DNA from: CAIOYC01 sp038327995
GTDB lineage: Bacteria > Pseudomonadota > Alphaproteobacteria > Caulobacterales > Caulobacteraceae
Assembly: GCA_038327995.1 (NCBI GenBank)
Contig: JBBQLP010000043.1
Location: forward strand, 1 to 21,917
Direction: 5' to 3'
Length of the DNA: 21,917 bases
The notes beneath the pieces were generated by a model, which searched no databases, was not told the DNA's origin, and saw only the letters and a list, made by a program, of their open reading frames with translations. The position numbers and the translations under genes are program-made. Shown here piece after piece: positions 1 through 10,392 of this stretch. Numbering within the stretch: the first letter of the stretch is position 1; every line of letters begins with the position of its first letter.

Positions 1-20
1 GCGCCTTTCGATCCGGCGGT

Positions 21-251
21 TTAATCGGCTTCGAACGAGCTCACCACCGACGTCAGCCATCGGTTGTCCGCCAAGTTTGCCGACTTAGTTTCGTCAAGTC
101 GCACCCGCCGATTCCACACCTGTGACCGCACCACCTCGAAGCGCCTAACTGCAAGCTCGAACCGGAAGGTGAGCATCGCCACCCCGGCGACAGCCAGCAC
201 GCCGAATGCACCGATGTAGAGCGTGCTCGAAGCTGCAAGGTTGTAAGCCAA
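21..251 (-). CDS. Small single-pass membrane protein, hypothetical
   Basis: I do not recognise this protein. The frame is open from 326 down to a TAA at 21. The frame has no early ATG, only TTG codons. The TTG at 251 is preferred because it follows a strong purine-rich ribosome site (GGAGGGGGG about 6 nt upstream); this gives 76 residues. The TTG at 326 would give 101 residues but has no visible site. Residues about 8-28 form one hydrophobic helix, followed by a basic, charged C-terminal tail of about 45 residues, so a membrane-anchored protein with a cytoplasmic tail is likely. Codon third positions are moderately GC-rich, as in real genes here. A perfect 16-bp palindrome lies at 350-365 in front of it. 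An overlapping frame that starts with ATG at 301 has no such features and looks like a shadow. Confidence 0.4.
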   Translation of the reverse strand: MAYNLAASSTLYIGAFGVLAVAGVAMLTFRFELAVRRFEVVRSQVWNRRVRLDETKSANLADNRWLTSVVSSFEAD

Positions 252-349
252 ATCACACCCCCCTCCGCCATCCTCCGGGAAGGAGGACTGCCAAGCTTCA
301 TTGCAGAGTCGCAACAACCTTAGCAACTACTGGCATTAACCATGCGACA

Positions 350-365
350 ATCTGACCGGTCAGAT
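350..365. promoter_or_regulatory. 16-bp perfect palindrome, possible operator
   Basis: ATCTGACCGGTCAGAT reads the same on both strands. It lies 12 bp past the stop of the prolyl aminopeptidase gene and in front of the small membrane protein gene. A gapless palindrome makes a poor RNA hairpin and no T-run follows it, so a protein-binding site fits better than a terminator. Its form resembles operators of TetR-type repressors, but no regulator gene is adjacent. Confidence 0.4.
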
Positions 366-376
366 CGCGGAAGAGT

Positions 377-1348
377 TCAGGCCTTCAACGCGGCATCCGT
401 CGCGCGCACCAGACCGTCGATGATTCCTGGCTCGGTGGAAGCGTGTCCCGCGTCCCAGATCAGGTTGAAATCGACCTCAGGCCACGCCGTTTTGAGGGCC
501 CAGGCGGTTGTCATCGGCGTCACTACATCGAATCGTCCCTGGACGATCCAGCCGGGGATCTTGCGGAAGACTTCCGCCTGATCGAGCAGCCAGCCATCGC
601 GCTCGAAAAAGCCCCGGTTCATGAAATAGTGGCACTCGATCCGCGCGAAGGCGATGGCGAAGTCGGCCTCGTTAAACTTGGCTGGCCGCGCTTCTGGGCC
701 GCGAATGGAGATGGTGTCGCCCTCCCAGCGGCTCCAGGCGGAAGCCGCTTCGCGCTGCACCTCGATGTCGGGCGAAATCAGGCGACGGTGATAGGCGCCC
801 AGCAGATCGCCGCGCTCCACCTCGGGGATCGGGGCCAGGAACCGCTCCCAAGCGTCTGGGAACAGCATGGAGGCTCCCTCCTGATAGAACCAGCGCACCT
901 CTTTTTCAGTCAGCAGGAAGATGCCGCGCAGGATCAGTGCCTCGACTCGCTCCGGGTGTCTGGCGGCGTAAGCCAGCGCGAGGGTGGATCCCCAGGAGCC
1001 CCCGAACACGGTCCATTTCTCAATCCCGGCGCGCTCCCGCAGGCGCTCGATGTCCTCCACAAGGGTCCAGGTAGTGTTCTCGTCCAGAGAGGCGTTCGGC
1101 CGTGACTTGCCGCAACCGCGCTGGTCGAACAGGGTCATGCGCCAGTGATTGGGATCGAAGAAGCGGCGCATGGTGGCGTTGATCGCGCCGCCCGGCCCCC
1201 CGTGCAGGATCACGCACGGCTTGCCCGACGGCTTGCCGCATTCCTCATAGTAGATTTCATGCCCGTCGCCTGTGGGCAGCCAGCCCATCGAGAAGGGCTC
1301 GTTCTCGGGGTAGAGGGCGCGGCGCGACTGGCCGTTCTGAATGCTCAT
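377..1348 (-). CDS. pip: Prolyl aminopeptidase (proline iminopeptidase)
   Basis: This is a cytoplasmic alpha/beta-hydrolase of peptidase family S33 that removes N-terminal proline from peptides. The product is 323 residues, the usual length. It shows the family's oxyanion motif HGGPGG at 49-54, DQRGCGKS at 75-82, the nucleophile elbow GGSWGS at 116-121 (Ser118), and the likely Asp274 (GRFDVVTP) and His302 (AGHAS) that complete the triad. The N-terminal RRALYPE segment is typical of the family. The ATG at 1348 is chosen over a TTG directly before it at 1351. No good ribosome site is visible. It follows the epoxide-hydrolase-like gene by 52 bp on the same strand. Family assignment is firm; the exact peptide preference is inferred. 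Confidence 0.93.
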   Translation of the reverse strand: MSIQNGQSRRALYPENEPFSMGWLPTGDGHEIYYEECGKPSGKPCVILHGGPGGAINATMRRFFDPNHWRMTLFDQRGCGKSRPNASLDENTTWTLVEDIERLRERAGIEKWTVFGGSWGSTLALAYAARHPERVEALILRGIFLLTEKEVRWFYQEGASMLFPDAWERFLAPIPEVERGDLLGAYHRRLISPDIEVQREAASAWSRWEGDTISIRGPEARPAKFNEADFAIAFARIECHYFMNRGFFERDGWLLDQAEVFRKIPGWIVQGRFDVVTPMTTAWALKTAWPEVDFNLIWDAGHASTEPGIIDGLVRATDAALKA

Positions 1349-1400
1349 CAAGGGTGTGATTAGGACGGATGCGGCGCGTAATCCAGCGCTTGAAAGCGCG

Positions 1401-2459
1401 TCATCCTTTAGGCGCTCGCCTGTCCAGCCACTCCAGCAGGATGCGGTTCACCTGCTCCGGCTCCTCTTGCTGGGTCCAGTGGCCCGAACCCGTCACCAGA
1501 ACCTTCTCCAGATCGGGGATATAGGCCTCCATGCCGTTTGCGGAGGAGGGGGGCAGCACAGCGTCGTTCTCCGCCATCACCATCAGCGACGGCGCCCTCA
1601 CCACATCCTCGATGTGCGCCCCGCGCTCCCAGTTGCGCGTGAAGTTGCGATACCAGTTGATGCCGCCGGTGAAGCCCGTGGCCTCAAAAGTTTGCACAAA
1701 TACCTCAAACTCGGCGTCGGTGAGGAACTTGGGTCGGGGATCGAAGGCTGGATCGTACATTTCCAGCATCCGCACCAGCGCGAAAACCGAGCCTTCGCCC
1801 GGCTTGCGTTCGCGGGCAAACCCTTCGGAGGCTTCGATGCTTGAGACGCCCTGAACCGGGGTCGGCCCCTCGGCGGGCGTGGATCCCGCAAGCGGGCGGC
1901 GCAGGAAGAAGTTCATGGTCTTGGAGGTGTCGGCCCCCAGAATGGCGTCCGCCTCGCCGGGCTTCTGGAAATGGACGATATACATCTCCTCCCCCATCCG
2001 GGCGCGCATGATGGCGATGGGATCGATGGGCGCGCGGGGGGTGAAGGGGGTATTCAGCCCGATCACGCCCGCCGTCCGCTCGGGATAACGCAGGCCCATT
2101 TGCCAGACCACGAACCCGCCCCAGTCGTGCCCGCACCACACCGCTTTCTTCGCGCCAAGGTGGTCCAGAAGCCCGATCAGGTCGGCGGTCAGGTGTTCGA
2201 TGTCATAGGCGTCCACCGCCTCGGGGCGACTGGTCAGGCCATAGCCGCGCTGGTCCGGCGCGATGGCCCAACGACCCGTCGCCTCCATCGCCCGGAGTTG
2301 ATGACGCCAGGAAAACGCCAGCTCCGGGAAGCCGTGCGAGAAAACGATGGGTGTTCCCATCCCGCGCGGCCCGACCTCGTAATAGGCCATGCGGATGCCG
2401 TTCACGTCGGCATACTGAACCGGCGGCATCCAGGGCGACAGGTCGGGGGGGGTGGTCAT
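1401..2459 (-). CDS. Epoxide-hydrolase-like alpha/beta hydrolase
   Basis: The 352-residue product has the layout of soluble epoxide hydrolases, which open epoxides through a covalent Asp ester. The oxyanion motif HGFPE starts at His42. The nucleophile elbow GHDWGG places Asp112 where lipases have Ser. Candidate lid tyrosines are Tyr160 (EMYIVHFQ) and Tyr270 (INWYRNF), and Asp299 (ENDAVLP) and His327 (GSGHW) complete the charge relay. No signal peptide is seen, so it is probably cytoplasmic. The ATG at 2459 is preferred because GAGGGAG lies about 6 nt upstream; a TTG at 2474 in the same frame has no such support. The natural substrate cannot be read from sequence; a haloalkane dehalogenase is less likely because both lid tyrosines are present. 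Confidence 0.85.
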   Translation of the reverse strand: MTTPPDLSPWMPPVQYADVNGIRMAYYEVGPRGMGTPIVFSHGFPELAFSWRHQLRAMEATGRWAIAPDQRGYGLTSRPEAVDAYDIEHLTADLIGLLDHLGAKKAVWCGHDWGGFVVWQMGLRYPERTAGVIGLNTPFTPRAPIDPIAIMRARMGEEMYIVHFQKPGEADAILGADTSKTMNFFLRRPLAGSTPAEGPTPVQGVSSIEASEGFARERKPGEGSVFALVRMLEMYDPAFDPRPKFLTDAEFEVFVQTFEATGFTGGINWYRNFTRNWERGAHIEDVVRAPSLMVMAENDAVLPPSSANGMEAYIPDLEKVLVTGSGHWTQQEEPEQVNRILLEWLDRRAPKG

Positions 2460-2524
2460 GGGGCGCTCCCTCAAGGCTTACGAGGAAGGTCTACAGGTTC
2501 AGAGTTCCGCCGTCTTCATTTCCC

Positions 2525-2549
2525 AGTCTTCCCGAACTGATGGGAAGCC
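2525..2549 (-). terminator. Hairpin just after bamF, possible weak terminator
   Basis: CTTCCC (2528-2533) pairs with GGGAAG (2542-2547) around an 8-nt loop, and two more pairs can form beyond one mismatch. It begins directly at the bamF stop codon. No U-run follows in the transcript, so termination would be weak or the hairpin may only stabilise the 3' end. Confidence 0.3.
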
Positions 2550-3136
2550 TACAGCCCCGGCAGTTTGAACTTCTTGCCGGTGGGGGCGCGGGCGATCACG
2601 ACTTCCTGGTCGCCGGTCAGGGTCTTTATCTTGGCCTGTTCGGCGATGGGATCGATGGGCGTGGAGGTGGTCGAGGCGCCTTGCGTATTGGCGGTCGCGA
2701 CCTGCGGCCTGCCCTTGCGCCAGAACAGCACCGTGTCGGCGAAGCTCTTGTCCTTGTGGGCGATGGAGCCGAATTCGTCGTCCATCACATAGCGAATCAG
2801 AGGGTCTGCCTTCTCGCCGCCGGCGCGGTTGGCCAGCAAAGTCTCGCCTTGGCTGCGGGTGGTGGCTTCGCGCTGGCCGAGGAGAGCGAGGCGGGCCTGG
2901 CTTTCAGGCTGCAACTCCTGCGGACGCGGCTCGCCGGGAGCGGGCGGGCGCAGCGCGTAATCGGGCGGCACCACGAGCGGCGCCTTGGCGACCACGCGGT
3001 ATTCGTCCGGCGTGATCTTGTTGAGGCCCAAGGCTCCATTGACGCCGGAGCAACCGGTCATGCCGAGCGCGCCGACAGCGAGGGCGGCGCCCGCCACGGT
3101 CGCCAGCTTGCGGCCAGACTTAAGCGTATGGATCAT
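2549..3136 (-). CDS. bamF: BamF-type lipoprotein (DUF3035), outer-membrane assembly
   Basis: The product (195 residues) looks like the DUF3035 lipoprotein known as BamF, an extra subunit of the beta-barrel assembly machine in alphaproteobacteria. A basic start and hydrophobic stretch end in the lipobox MTGC at 26-29, so Cys29 would be lipidated. The conserved segment TPDEYRVVAKAPLVVPPDYALRPP (split about residues 42-65) is the family hallmark: the mature protein begins with this DEY-to-PPDY block, then a Gln/Glu-rich linker and a C-terminal region with a conserved FWRKG. ATG at 3136 has GGAG 8 nt upstream. It follows lspA by 89 bp, the gene for the peptidase that would process it. Assignment rests on recalled family features. 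Confidence 0.8.
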   Translation of the reverse strand: MIHTLKSGRKLATVAGAALAVGALGMTGCSGVNGALGLNKITPDEYRVVAKAPLVVPPDYALRPPAPGEPRPQELQPESQARLALLGQREATTRSQGETLLANRAGGEKADPLIRYVMDDEFGSIAHKDKSFADTVLFWRKGRPQVATANTQGASTTSTPIDPIAEQAKIKTLTGDQEVVIARAPTGKKFKLPGL

Positions 3137-3225
3137 CTAGCGAACTCCACGAGCCGCCCCGGCCCTGATTTGATGAGAGTGGTTAGCGCATTCCCCCGCG
3201 CGTCGCAAACGTCGCCGTGACGCAG

Positions 3226-3765
3226 CTAGTCCGGGGCCTTGGTCGGCATGAGTGTGTCGAGCAGCAGAAGCGCCACGCCGATGGAGATGGCGCTGTCGGC
3301 CACATTGAACACCCAAGGGAAATGCAGGCCGGAGAAGTCGAGGAAATCCACCACGCGCCCATAGCGCAGCCGGTCGATCAGATTGTTGCCCATGGCCCCG
3401 CCCATCACCAGCCCCAGCGCGATCGCGTTGATCGGTCGCGCCGCCCGCCGCGCCCACAGCGCCAGCGCCACGATCACAATGGCTGAGAAGGCCGAAAGCG
3501 CGAACCGGCCAAGCCCGTCCGACGCCCGCATCAGGCCGAACGACACGCCGGGGTTCCAAACCATGGTCAGGTTGAAGAATGGCAGCACTGGCACGCTGCC
3601 CTTCGACGGCAAGTCCAGCGGCCCGAGAACCCAAGCCTTGGTGAGCTGATCCAACACCACCGCCCCGCCCGCTGTCGCAAACGAAAGCCAGCCCAGCTGG
3701 GTGACGAGAGGTTGGCCCGGTTTGGACGCGGCGAGCGGGGGTTCGGTGGGGATTTCGGTGGTCAT
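3226..3765 (-). CDS. lspA: Lipoprotein signal peptidase (signal peptidase II)
   Basis: This inner-membrane aspartyl peptidase (179 residues) cuts the signal peptide from prolipoproteins after diacylglyceryl transfer. It has four hydrophobic segments and the family motifs: DQLTK at 39-43, an N-P-G-V-S-F-G motif at 71-77, the GNNLIDR block at 126-132, and the two catalytic aspartates in VVDF (Asp140) and NVADSAI (Asp157). The first about 22 residues are a Pro-rich cytoplasmic extension. It starts 43 bp after the ileS stop, and ileS-lspA is a widespread gene order, so the two are probably co-transcribed; bamF follows. Confidence 0.96.
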   Translation of the reverse strand: MTTEIPTEPPLAASKPGQPLVTQLGWLSFATAGGAVVLDQLTKAWVLGPLDLPSKGSVPVLPFFNLTMVWNPGVSFGLMRASDGLGRFALSAFSAIVIVALALWARRAARPINAIALGLVMGGAMGNNLIDRLRYGRVVDFLDFSGLHFPWVFNVADSAISIGVALLLLDTLMPTKAPD

Positions 3766-3808
3766 GACCTGATCTTACCTTCCGTCCGCGACGGGGGACA
3801 GCGAATGG

Positions 3809-6751
<2,943 letters not shown>

Positions 6752-6909
6752 GGAAGTCAGCTTATCCGCTTATGAGTTGCACAGGGAGGCGCGATCCGGC
6801 GGACGCGGGGATCGGTTCGACCCCTGAGGCGTCACGCCGGGCGGATAATTCGCAGATTGGCGAAGACCGTGCTCATCGGCGCGGATGTAACAGAGGGGCG
6901 GATGCTCTG
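6752..6909 (-). promoter_or_regulatory. ileS: ileS upstream region
   Basis: This 158-bp gap between the stop of the S1C protease gene and the ileS start should hold the ileS promoter. I see no certain -35/-10 pair and no T-box. A GGTTCGA string near 6814 recalls a tRNA T-loop, but no flanking stems support a tRNA. An inexact GATCC/GGATC repeat is present. Confidence 0.3.
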
Positions 6910-7992
6910 CTACCCCCGCCTGCGTTCCCTCGGCGTGATCTTCACGCTCAGAAGCCGGCCCTCGCGGATCAACAAAAGCTCGCACGGCTGGTCGATGGTG
7001 TCCTTGTCCAGTTCGCGGAACAGATCGTCCAGCCCCGTCACCGAGCGCCCGCCCACAGCGAGGATCAGGTCGCCCGAGACTACTCCCGCCTGATCCGCCG
7101 GGCCGCCGGGCGTCACGGCGGTGACGAGCACCCCGTAGGCCTGATCGAGCTGCAGCTTGTCGAGGAGGGCCGTCGGGGCGGGCGCCTGCTGCGCCACGAT
7201 GCCGATGGTCGCCCGCCGCACCCGTCCGTGCTTGAGGATTTCGGCCATGACGAGGATGGCGGTATTGGCGGCGACAGCGAAACAGATGCCCTGCGCCCCC
7301 TCGATGATGGCGGTGTTGACACCCACCACCTCACCCGCCCCATTGACCAGGGGTCCGCCGGAGTTGCCGGGGTTCAGGGCCGCATCGGTCTGGATGAGGT
7401 CTTCGATCATCCGTCCGCGCCCGTCGCGCAGGGACCGGCCGAGCGCAGAAACCACCCCCGCTGTAACCGTCGCCTCGAACCCCAGCGGCGCGCCGATGGC
7501 GATGACAAGCTGACCGCGCCGAAGCTGTTTGGAATCCCCCAGCCGCGCGGCGGGAAAGTGTGACGGCTGGTCCAGCCTCAGCACCGCCAGATCGGTGTCG
7601 GGGTCATGGCCGACCATGGAGGCGGTGAAGGCCTTGCCTTCGGGGCTCAGCACCTCGACCTGCCGCGCGCCCCGCGCCACGTGATGGTTGGTCAGGATCA
7701 GTCCGTCGGTTGAGACCACCACCCCGCATCCGCCGCCGTTCATGCCGATGGGGCGCACCTGCACCACGCTCGGGCCTACCCGGTCCACCGCACGGATCAC
7801 CGCCTGGGAATAGGCGTCGAGCAGGTTCAGATCGACCGGGGTGGAGGGCGCGGACGGGCCGAGCACAGGGATCATGCGCGGCTCGGCGCCGATATCGAGC
7901 ACGTTGATCGACCGGTGCGCGTGTTTCGGAGCGCGTGTCGGCGCACGCATGGCGTGGCCGTCGTACTTGCGCGCCTTGCGGAATATGCCCAT
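6910..7992 (-). CDS. HtrA/DegP-like S1C serine protease with PDZ domain
   Basis: The 360-residue product has a trypsin-like fold of family S1C followed by one PDZ domain. The triad is His104 (LTNHHVA), Asp134 (DTDLAVL) and Ser211 (NPGNSGGP). The PDZ domain lies at about 265-355 and includes the G-DLILAVGG carboxylate-binding region. Proteins of this type degrade or sense misfolded proteins, normally in the periplasm. Here the first about 65 residues are polar, basic and Pro-rich with no signal peptide or membrane helix, so its location is unclear. The ATG at 7992 follows GGGGAG at 5 nt spacing, which argues against a missed upstream signal. It lies 77 bp after ribF on the same strand and may be co-transcribed with it. 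Confidence 0.88.
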   Translation of the reverse strand: MGIFRKARKYDGHAMRAPTRAPKHAHRSINVLDIGAEPRMIPVLGPSAPSTPVDLNLLDAYSQAVIRAVDRVGPSVVQVRPIGMNGGGCGVVVSTDGLILTNHHVARGARQVEVLSPEGKAFTASMVGHDPDTDLAVLRLDQPSHFPAARLGDSKQLRRGQLVIAIGAPLGFEATVTAGVVSALGRSLRDGRGRMIEDLIQTDAALNPGNSGGPLVNGAGEVVGVNTAIIEGAQGICFAVAANTAILVMAEILKHGRVRRATIGIVAQQAPAPTALLDKLQLDQAYGVLVTAVTPGGPADQAGVVSGDLILAVGGRSVTGLDDLFRELDKDTIDQPCELLLIREGRLLSVKITPRERRRG

Positions 7993-8069
7993 TGAAACTC
8001 CCCGCCGCGACGTTAGCCAAGCTTGGTCGGCGGCGCGAGGGGGGTCGCGTATAAGGCGAGGCGGCGGCC

Positions 8070-9011
8070 TCAGAACTCCGGCATCAGAATCTGTCGCGCC
8101 CTGGCCTTGTCGCGGTCCATCTGGGCGATCATGGGGTCCAGACCATCGAACTTCTCGTCTCCGCGCAGGAAGGCGATGAAGTCGGTTTCGAGGGTCTGGC
8201 CGTAGATGTCCTCGTCGAAATCGAGCAGGTGCACCTCCAGCCGCTCGTCGACCCCGTTCACCGTCGGGCGGCGACCCACATAGGCGACGCCGGGAATCTC
8301 GCGTCCGTCCGCCAGCCGCGTCCTCACCGCGTAGATGCCGAAGGCCGGTCGCACGTAGTCCTCCATCGGCATATTGGCGGTGGGAAAGCCGATAGTGCGA
8401 CCGAGCTTGTCGCCGTGGATCACCACCCCTTCAATGGAGAATGGCCTTCCCAGAAGCTGCGCGGCGCGCTCGGGCTTGCTGGCGCGCAGGGCCGCGCGGA
8501 TGGCGCTGGAGGAGCACTTCTCGCCGTCGGGGTCGGACACCGCGCTGGCGATGGAGACGCCGAACCCCATGGCCTCGCCATATCGGGCCAGAAGCTCGGG
8601 GTCGCCCGTCCGCCCCTTGCCGAACGAAATGTCGAACCCGGCGGCGACGTGGCGAGCGCCGATCCCCTCCGCCAGCACCTGACGGGCGAACTCCTCGTCG
8701 CTCATGGCCGCCATCTCGGCGTCGAAGGGCAGGACGTAGAATAGATCGACGCCAAGCGCATCCAGTGCCCGCGACTGCTGCTCGATGGTCATCAGGCGAA
8801 AGGGTTCGGTCTCGCGCTGAAAATAGCGGCGGGGGTGCGGCTCGAAACTGACTACGCCCAGCGGCGCGTGCAGGGAGGCGGCGGCTCTGGCGGCTTCAGC
8901 AATCACCTGTCGGTGGCCCCGGTGCACGCCGTCGAAATTGCCGAGCGCCACCGCCGCGCCCTTCGCCTCGGGCTCAAGCCCGCGCCAGTCCTCGACCCGG
9001 TGCAGCGCCAC
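8070..9011 (-). CDS. ribF: Bifunctional riboflavin kinase / FAD synthetase
   Basis: The 313-residue enzyme turns riboflavin into FMN and then FAD. The N-terminal adenylyltransferase domain has GNFDGVHRGH at 24-33 and SSSAIR at 167-172. The C-terminal kinase domain has GDKLGRTIGFPTAN at 200-213. Length is typical. The start is GTG at 9011, only 3 bp after the maoC-type gene stops, with GGAG about 11 nt upstream inside that gene; no nearby ATG fits the family N-terminus. This close spacing indicates translational coupling within the tipF-HAD-maoC-ribF run. Confidence 0.96.
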   Translation of the reverse strand: MALHRVEDWRGLEPEAKGAAVALGNFDGVHRGHRQVIAEAARAAASLHAPLGVVSFEPHPRRYFQRETEPFRLMTIEQQSRALDALGVDLFYVLPFDAEMAAMSDEEFARQVLAEGIGARHVAAGFDISFGKGRTGDPELLARYGEAMGFGVSIASAVSDPDGEKCSSSAIRAALRASKPERAAQLLGRPFSIEGVVIHGDKLGRTIGFPTANMPMEDYVRPAFGIYAVRTRLADGREIPGVAYVGRRPTVNGVDERLEVHLLDFDEDIYGQTLETDFIAFLRGDEKFDGLDPMIAQMDRDKARARQILMPEF

Positions 9012-9014
9012 GTT

Positions 9015-9455
9015 TCAGGCGTCTCCGGTATTGGGAACCATGACCACCGCCTCGCCCTCGATCACCGTCTTGGCGTTGACCACGCACTCGGTTTTCAGGG
9101 TCACGCGGGCTTTGTCGGCGTCGATGGCGGTGATGCTCACGCGGGTCGTCACCACATCGCCGATGCGCACCGGGCGGCGAAAGCTGAGGCTTTGCGACAG
9201 GTAGATGGAGCCGGAGCCGGGTAGGTCTCCGGCGATGGTCGCGGAGATGTACGCGGCGGACAGCATTCCGTGGGCAATCCGGCCCTTGAACTGGGTGGTC
9301 TCGGCGAAGACAGGATCGAGGTGCACCGGGTTGAAGTCGCCCGACACCTCGGCGAAGGCCTGGATGTCGGCTTCGGTGACGGTGTGCATCCGCTCGGCGC
9401 TCTGGCCTATGGTGAGCTGGTCCAGGGTCAGGCCCTTGCCGACAGCTTCCGACAT
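9015..9455 (-). CDS. MaoC-like (R)-specific enoyl-CoA hydratase
   Basis: This 146-residue protein has the hot-dog fold of MaoC-like dehydratases, which hydrate trans-2-enoyl-CoA to (R)-3-hydroxyacyl-CoA in fatty-acid or polyhydroxyalkanoate metabolism. The catalytic Asp40 and His45 sit in the signature SGDFNPVHLD at 38-47, followed by RIAHGML at 59-65. ATG at 9455 has AGGAG about 9 nt upstream. It sits between the HAD hydrolase gene (28 bp away) and ribF (3 bp away). The acyl-chain preference and pathway cannot be told; no PHA genes are adjacent. Confidence 0.9.
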   Translation of the reverse strand: MSEAVGKGLTLDQLTIGQSAERMHTVTEADIQAFAEVSGDFNPVHLDPVFAETTQFKGRIAHGMLSAAYISATIAGDLPGSGSIYLSQSLSFRRPVRIGDVVTTRVSITAIDADKARVTLKTECVVNAKTVIEGEAVVMVPNTGDA

Positions 9456-9483
9456 AAGTCTCGTCTCCTGTGAACCACCGCTT

Positions 9484-10356
9484 CTAGCCGCGCCAGACGA
9501 GGTCCGCCATGGCCCAGGCGGCGCTCACCCCATAGCTCGCCAGAAACGCTTCCAGCCGCGCCGGGTCAGGATGGCCGTCCGTTCCATTGATCTCCGCCCC
9601 GTGGATGCCGGAGGTGACGAAGAGGCAGTCAAGCCCCGCCTCCGCCGCGCCGGTCACGTCGGTCTGCACCCCGTCGCCGATGGCCAGGACGCGGGACTTG
9701 TCCAGGGCGCGCTCGGCCAACCGCTCGGCCTCTTGCAACGTGCGCCCGTAGATGGGCGGATAGGGCTTGCCCGCCATCACCACCGGGCCGCCCATGGCGG
9801 TGTAGAGGTCGGCCAGGGCGCCTGCACAATAGATCAGCCGGTCGCCGCGCTGCACCACCCGGTCGGGGTTGGCGCAGATCATCGGCAGACCGCGCGCGGC
9901 GGCGAGAGCGAGGCGGTCCTTGTAGTCGTCGGGGGTTTCGGTCTCGTCGTCGATCAGGCCGGTGCAACTGATGAAGACGGCCTCGTCCGGCCCGGCGAAC
10001 GTGAGATCGAGCCCCGCGTAGAGGGTCTGGTCGCGGTTTGGCCCGAGGTCCCAGGCGGGTCCAGGCGCGCGGGCGATCAGGGCGTCGCGGGTCACATCGC
10101 CCGAGGTAACGAAGCCCGACCATGCCGCGTCCGGCACCCCAAGGGCCGAAAGCTGCGGGATGACATCGCGCGAAGGGCGCGGGGCGTTGGAGATGAGCAC
10201 TACCGGACCCCGCTCGGCCTGGAAGCGGGTAAGCGCCTCAGCCGCGTCCGGGAAGCTTGCAGCCCCGTTGTGGATCACGCCCCACACGTCGCACAGGATC
10301 GCATCGTAGCGCTCGGCGATCTCGGCGAGACCTCGGATCAGGACGGGCTGGGGCAT
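9484..10356 (-). CDS. HAD-superfamily hydrolase, TIGR01459 type
   Basis: The 290-residue product belongs to the NagD-like branch of the HAD superfamily. Motif I is CDVWGVIHNG around 22-31, where Asp23 is the nucleophile; the usual second Asp of DxD is Trp25, which I recall as normal for this alphaproteobacterial subfamily. Motif II is ISNAPR at 55-60, the lysine motif is AGKPYPPIY, and motif IV is GDGVQTD at 227-233. A sugar- or nucleotide-phosphatase role is likely but the substrate is unknown. It follows the tipF-like gene by 36 bp and precedes maoC by 28 bp. No ribosome site is obvious before the ATG at 10356. Confidence 0.85.
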   Translation of the reverse strand: MPQPVLIRGLAEIAERYDAILCDVWGVIHNGAASFPDAAEALTRFQAERGPVVLISNAPRPSRDVIPQLSALGVPDAAWSGFVTSGDVTRDALIARAPGPAWDLGPNRDQTLYAGLDLTFAGPDEAVFISCTGLIDDETETPDDYKDRLALAAARGLPMICANPDRVVQRGDRLIYCAGALADLYTAMGGPVVMAGKPYPPIYGRTLQEAERLAERALDKSRVLAIGDGVQTDVTGAAEAGLDCLFVTSGIHGAEINGTDGHPDPARLEAFLASYGVSAAWAMADLVWRG

Positions 10357-10392
10357 GGGCCGGGGGTAGAGAGGCGGCGCGCTGGCGTCAAC

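Noticed and set aside
6800..6830. GGTTCGA string recalling a tRNA T-loop
   Set aside because: The flanking bases do not form a 5-bp T-stem with a 7-nt loop, and no acceptor or anticodon arm can be built around it.
8017..8026. Palindrome CCAAGCTTGG between ribF and the S1C protease gene
   Set aside because: Only 10 bp with no spacer or neighbouring half-sites; this is expected by chance in a window of this size.
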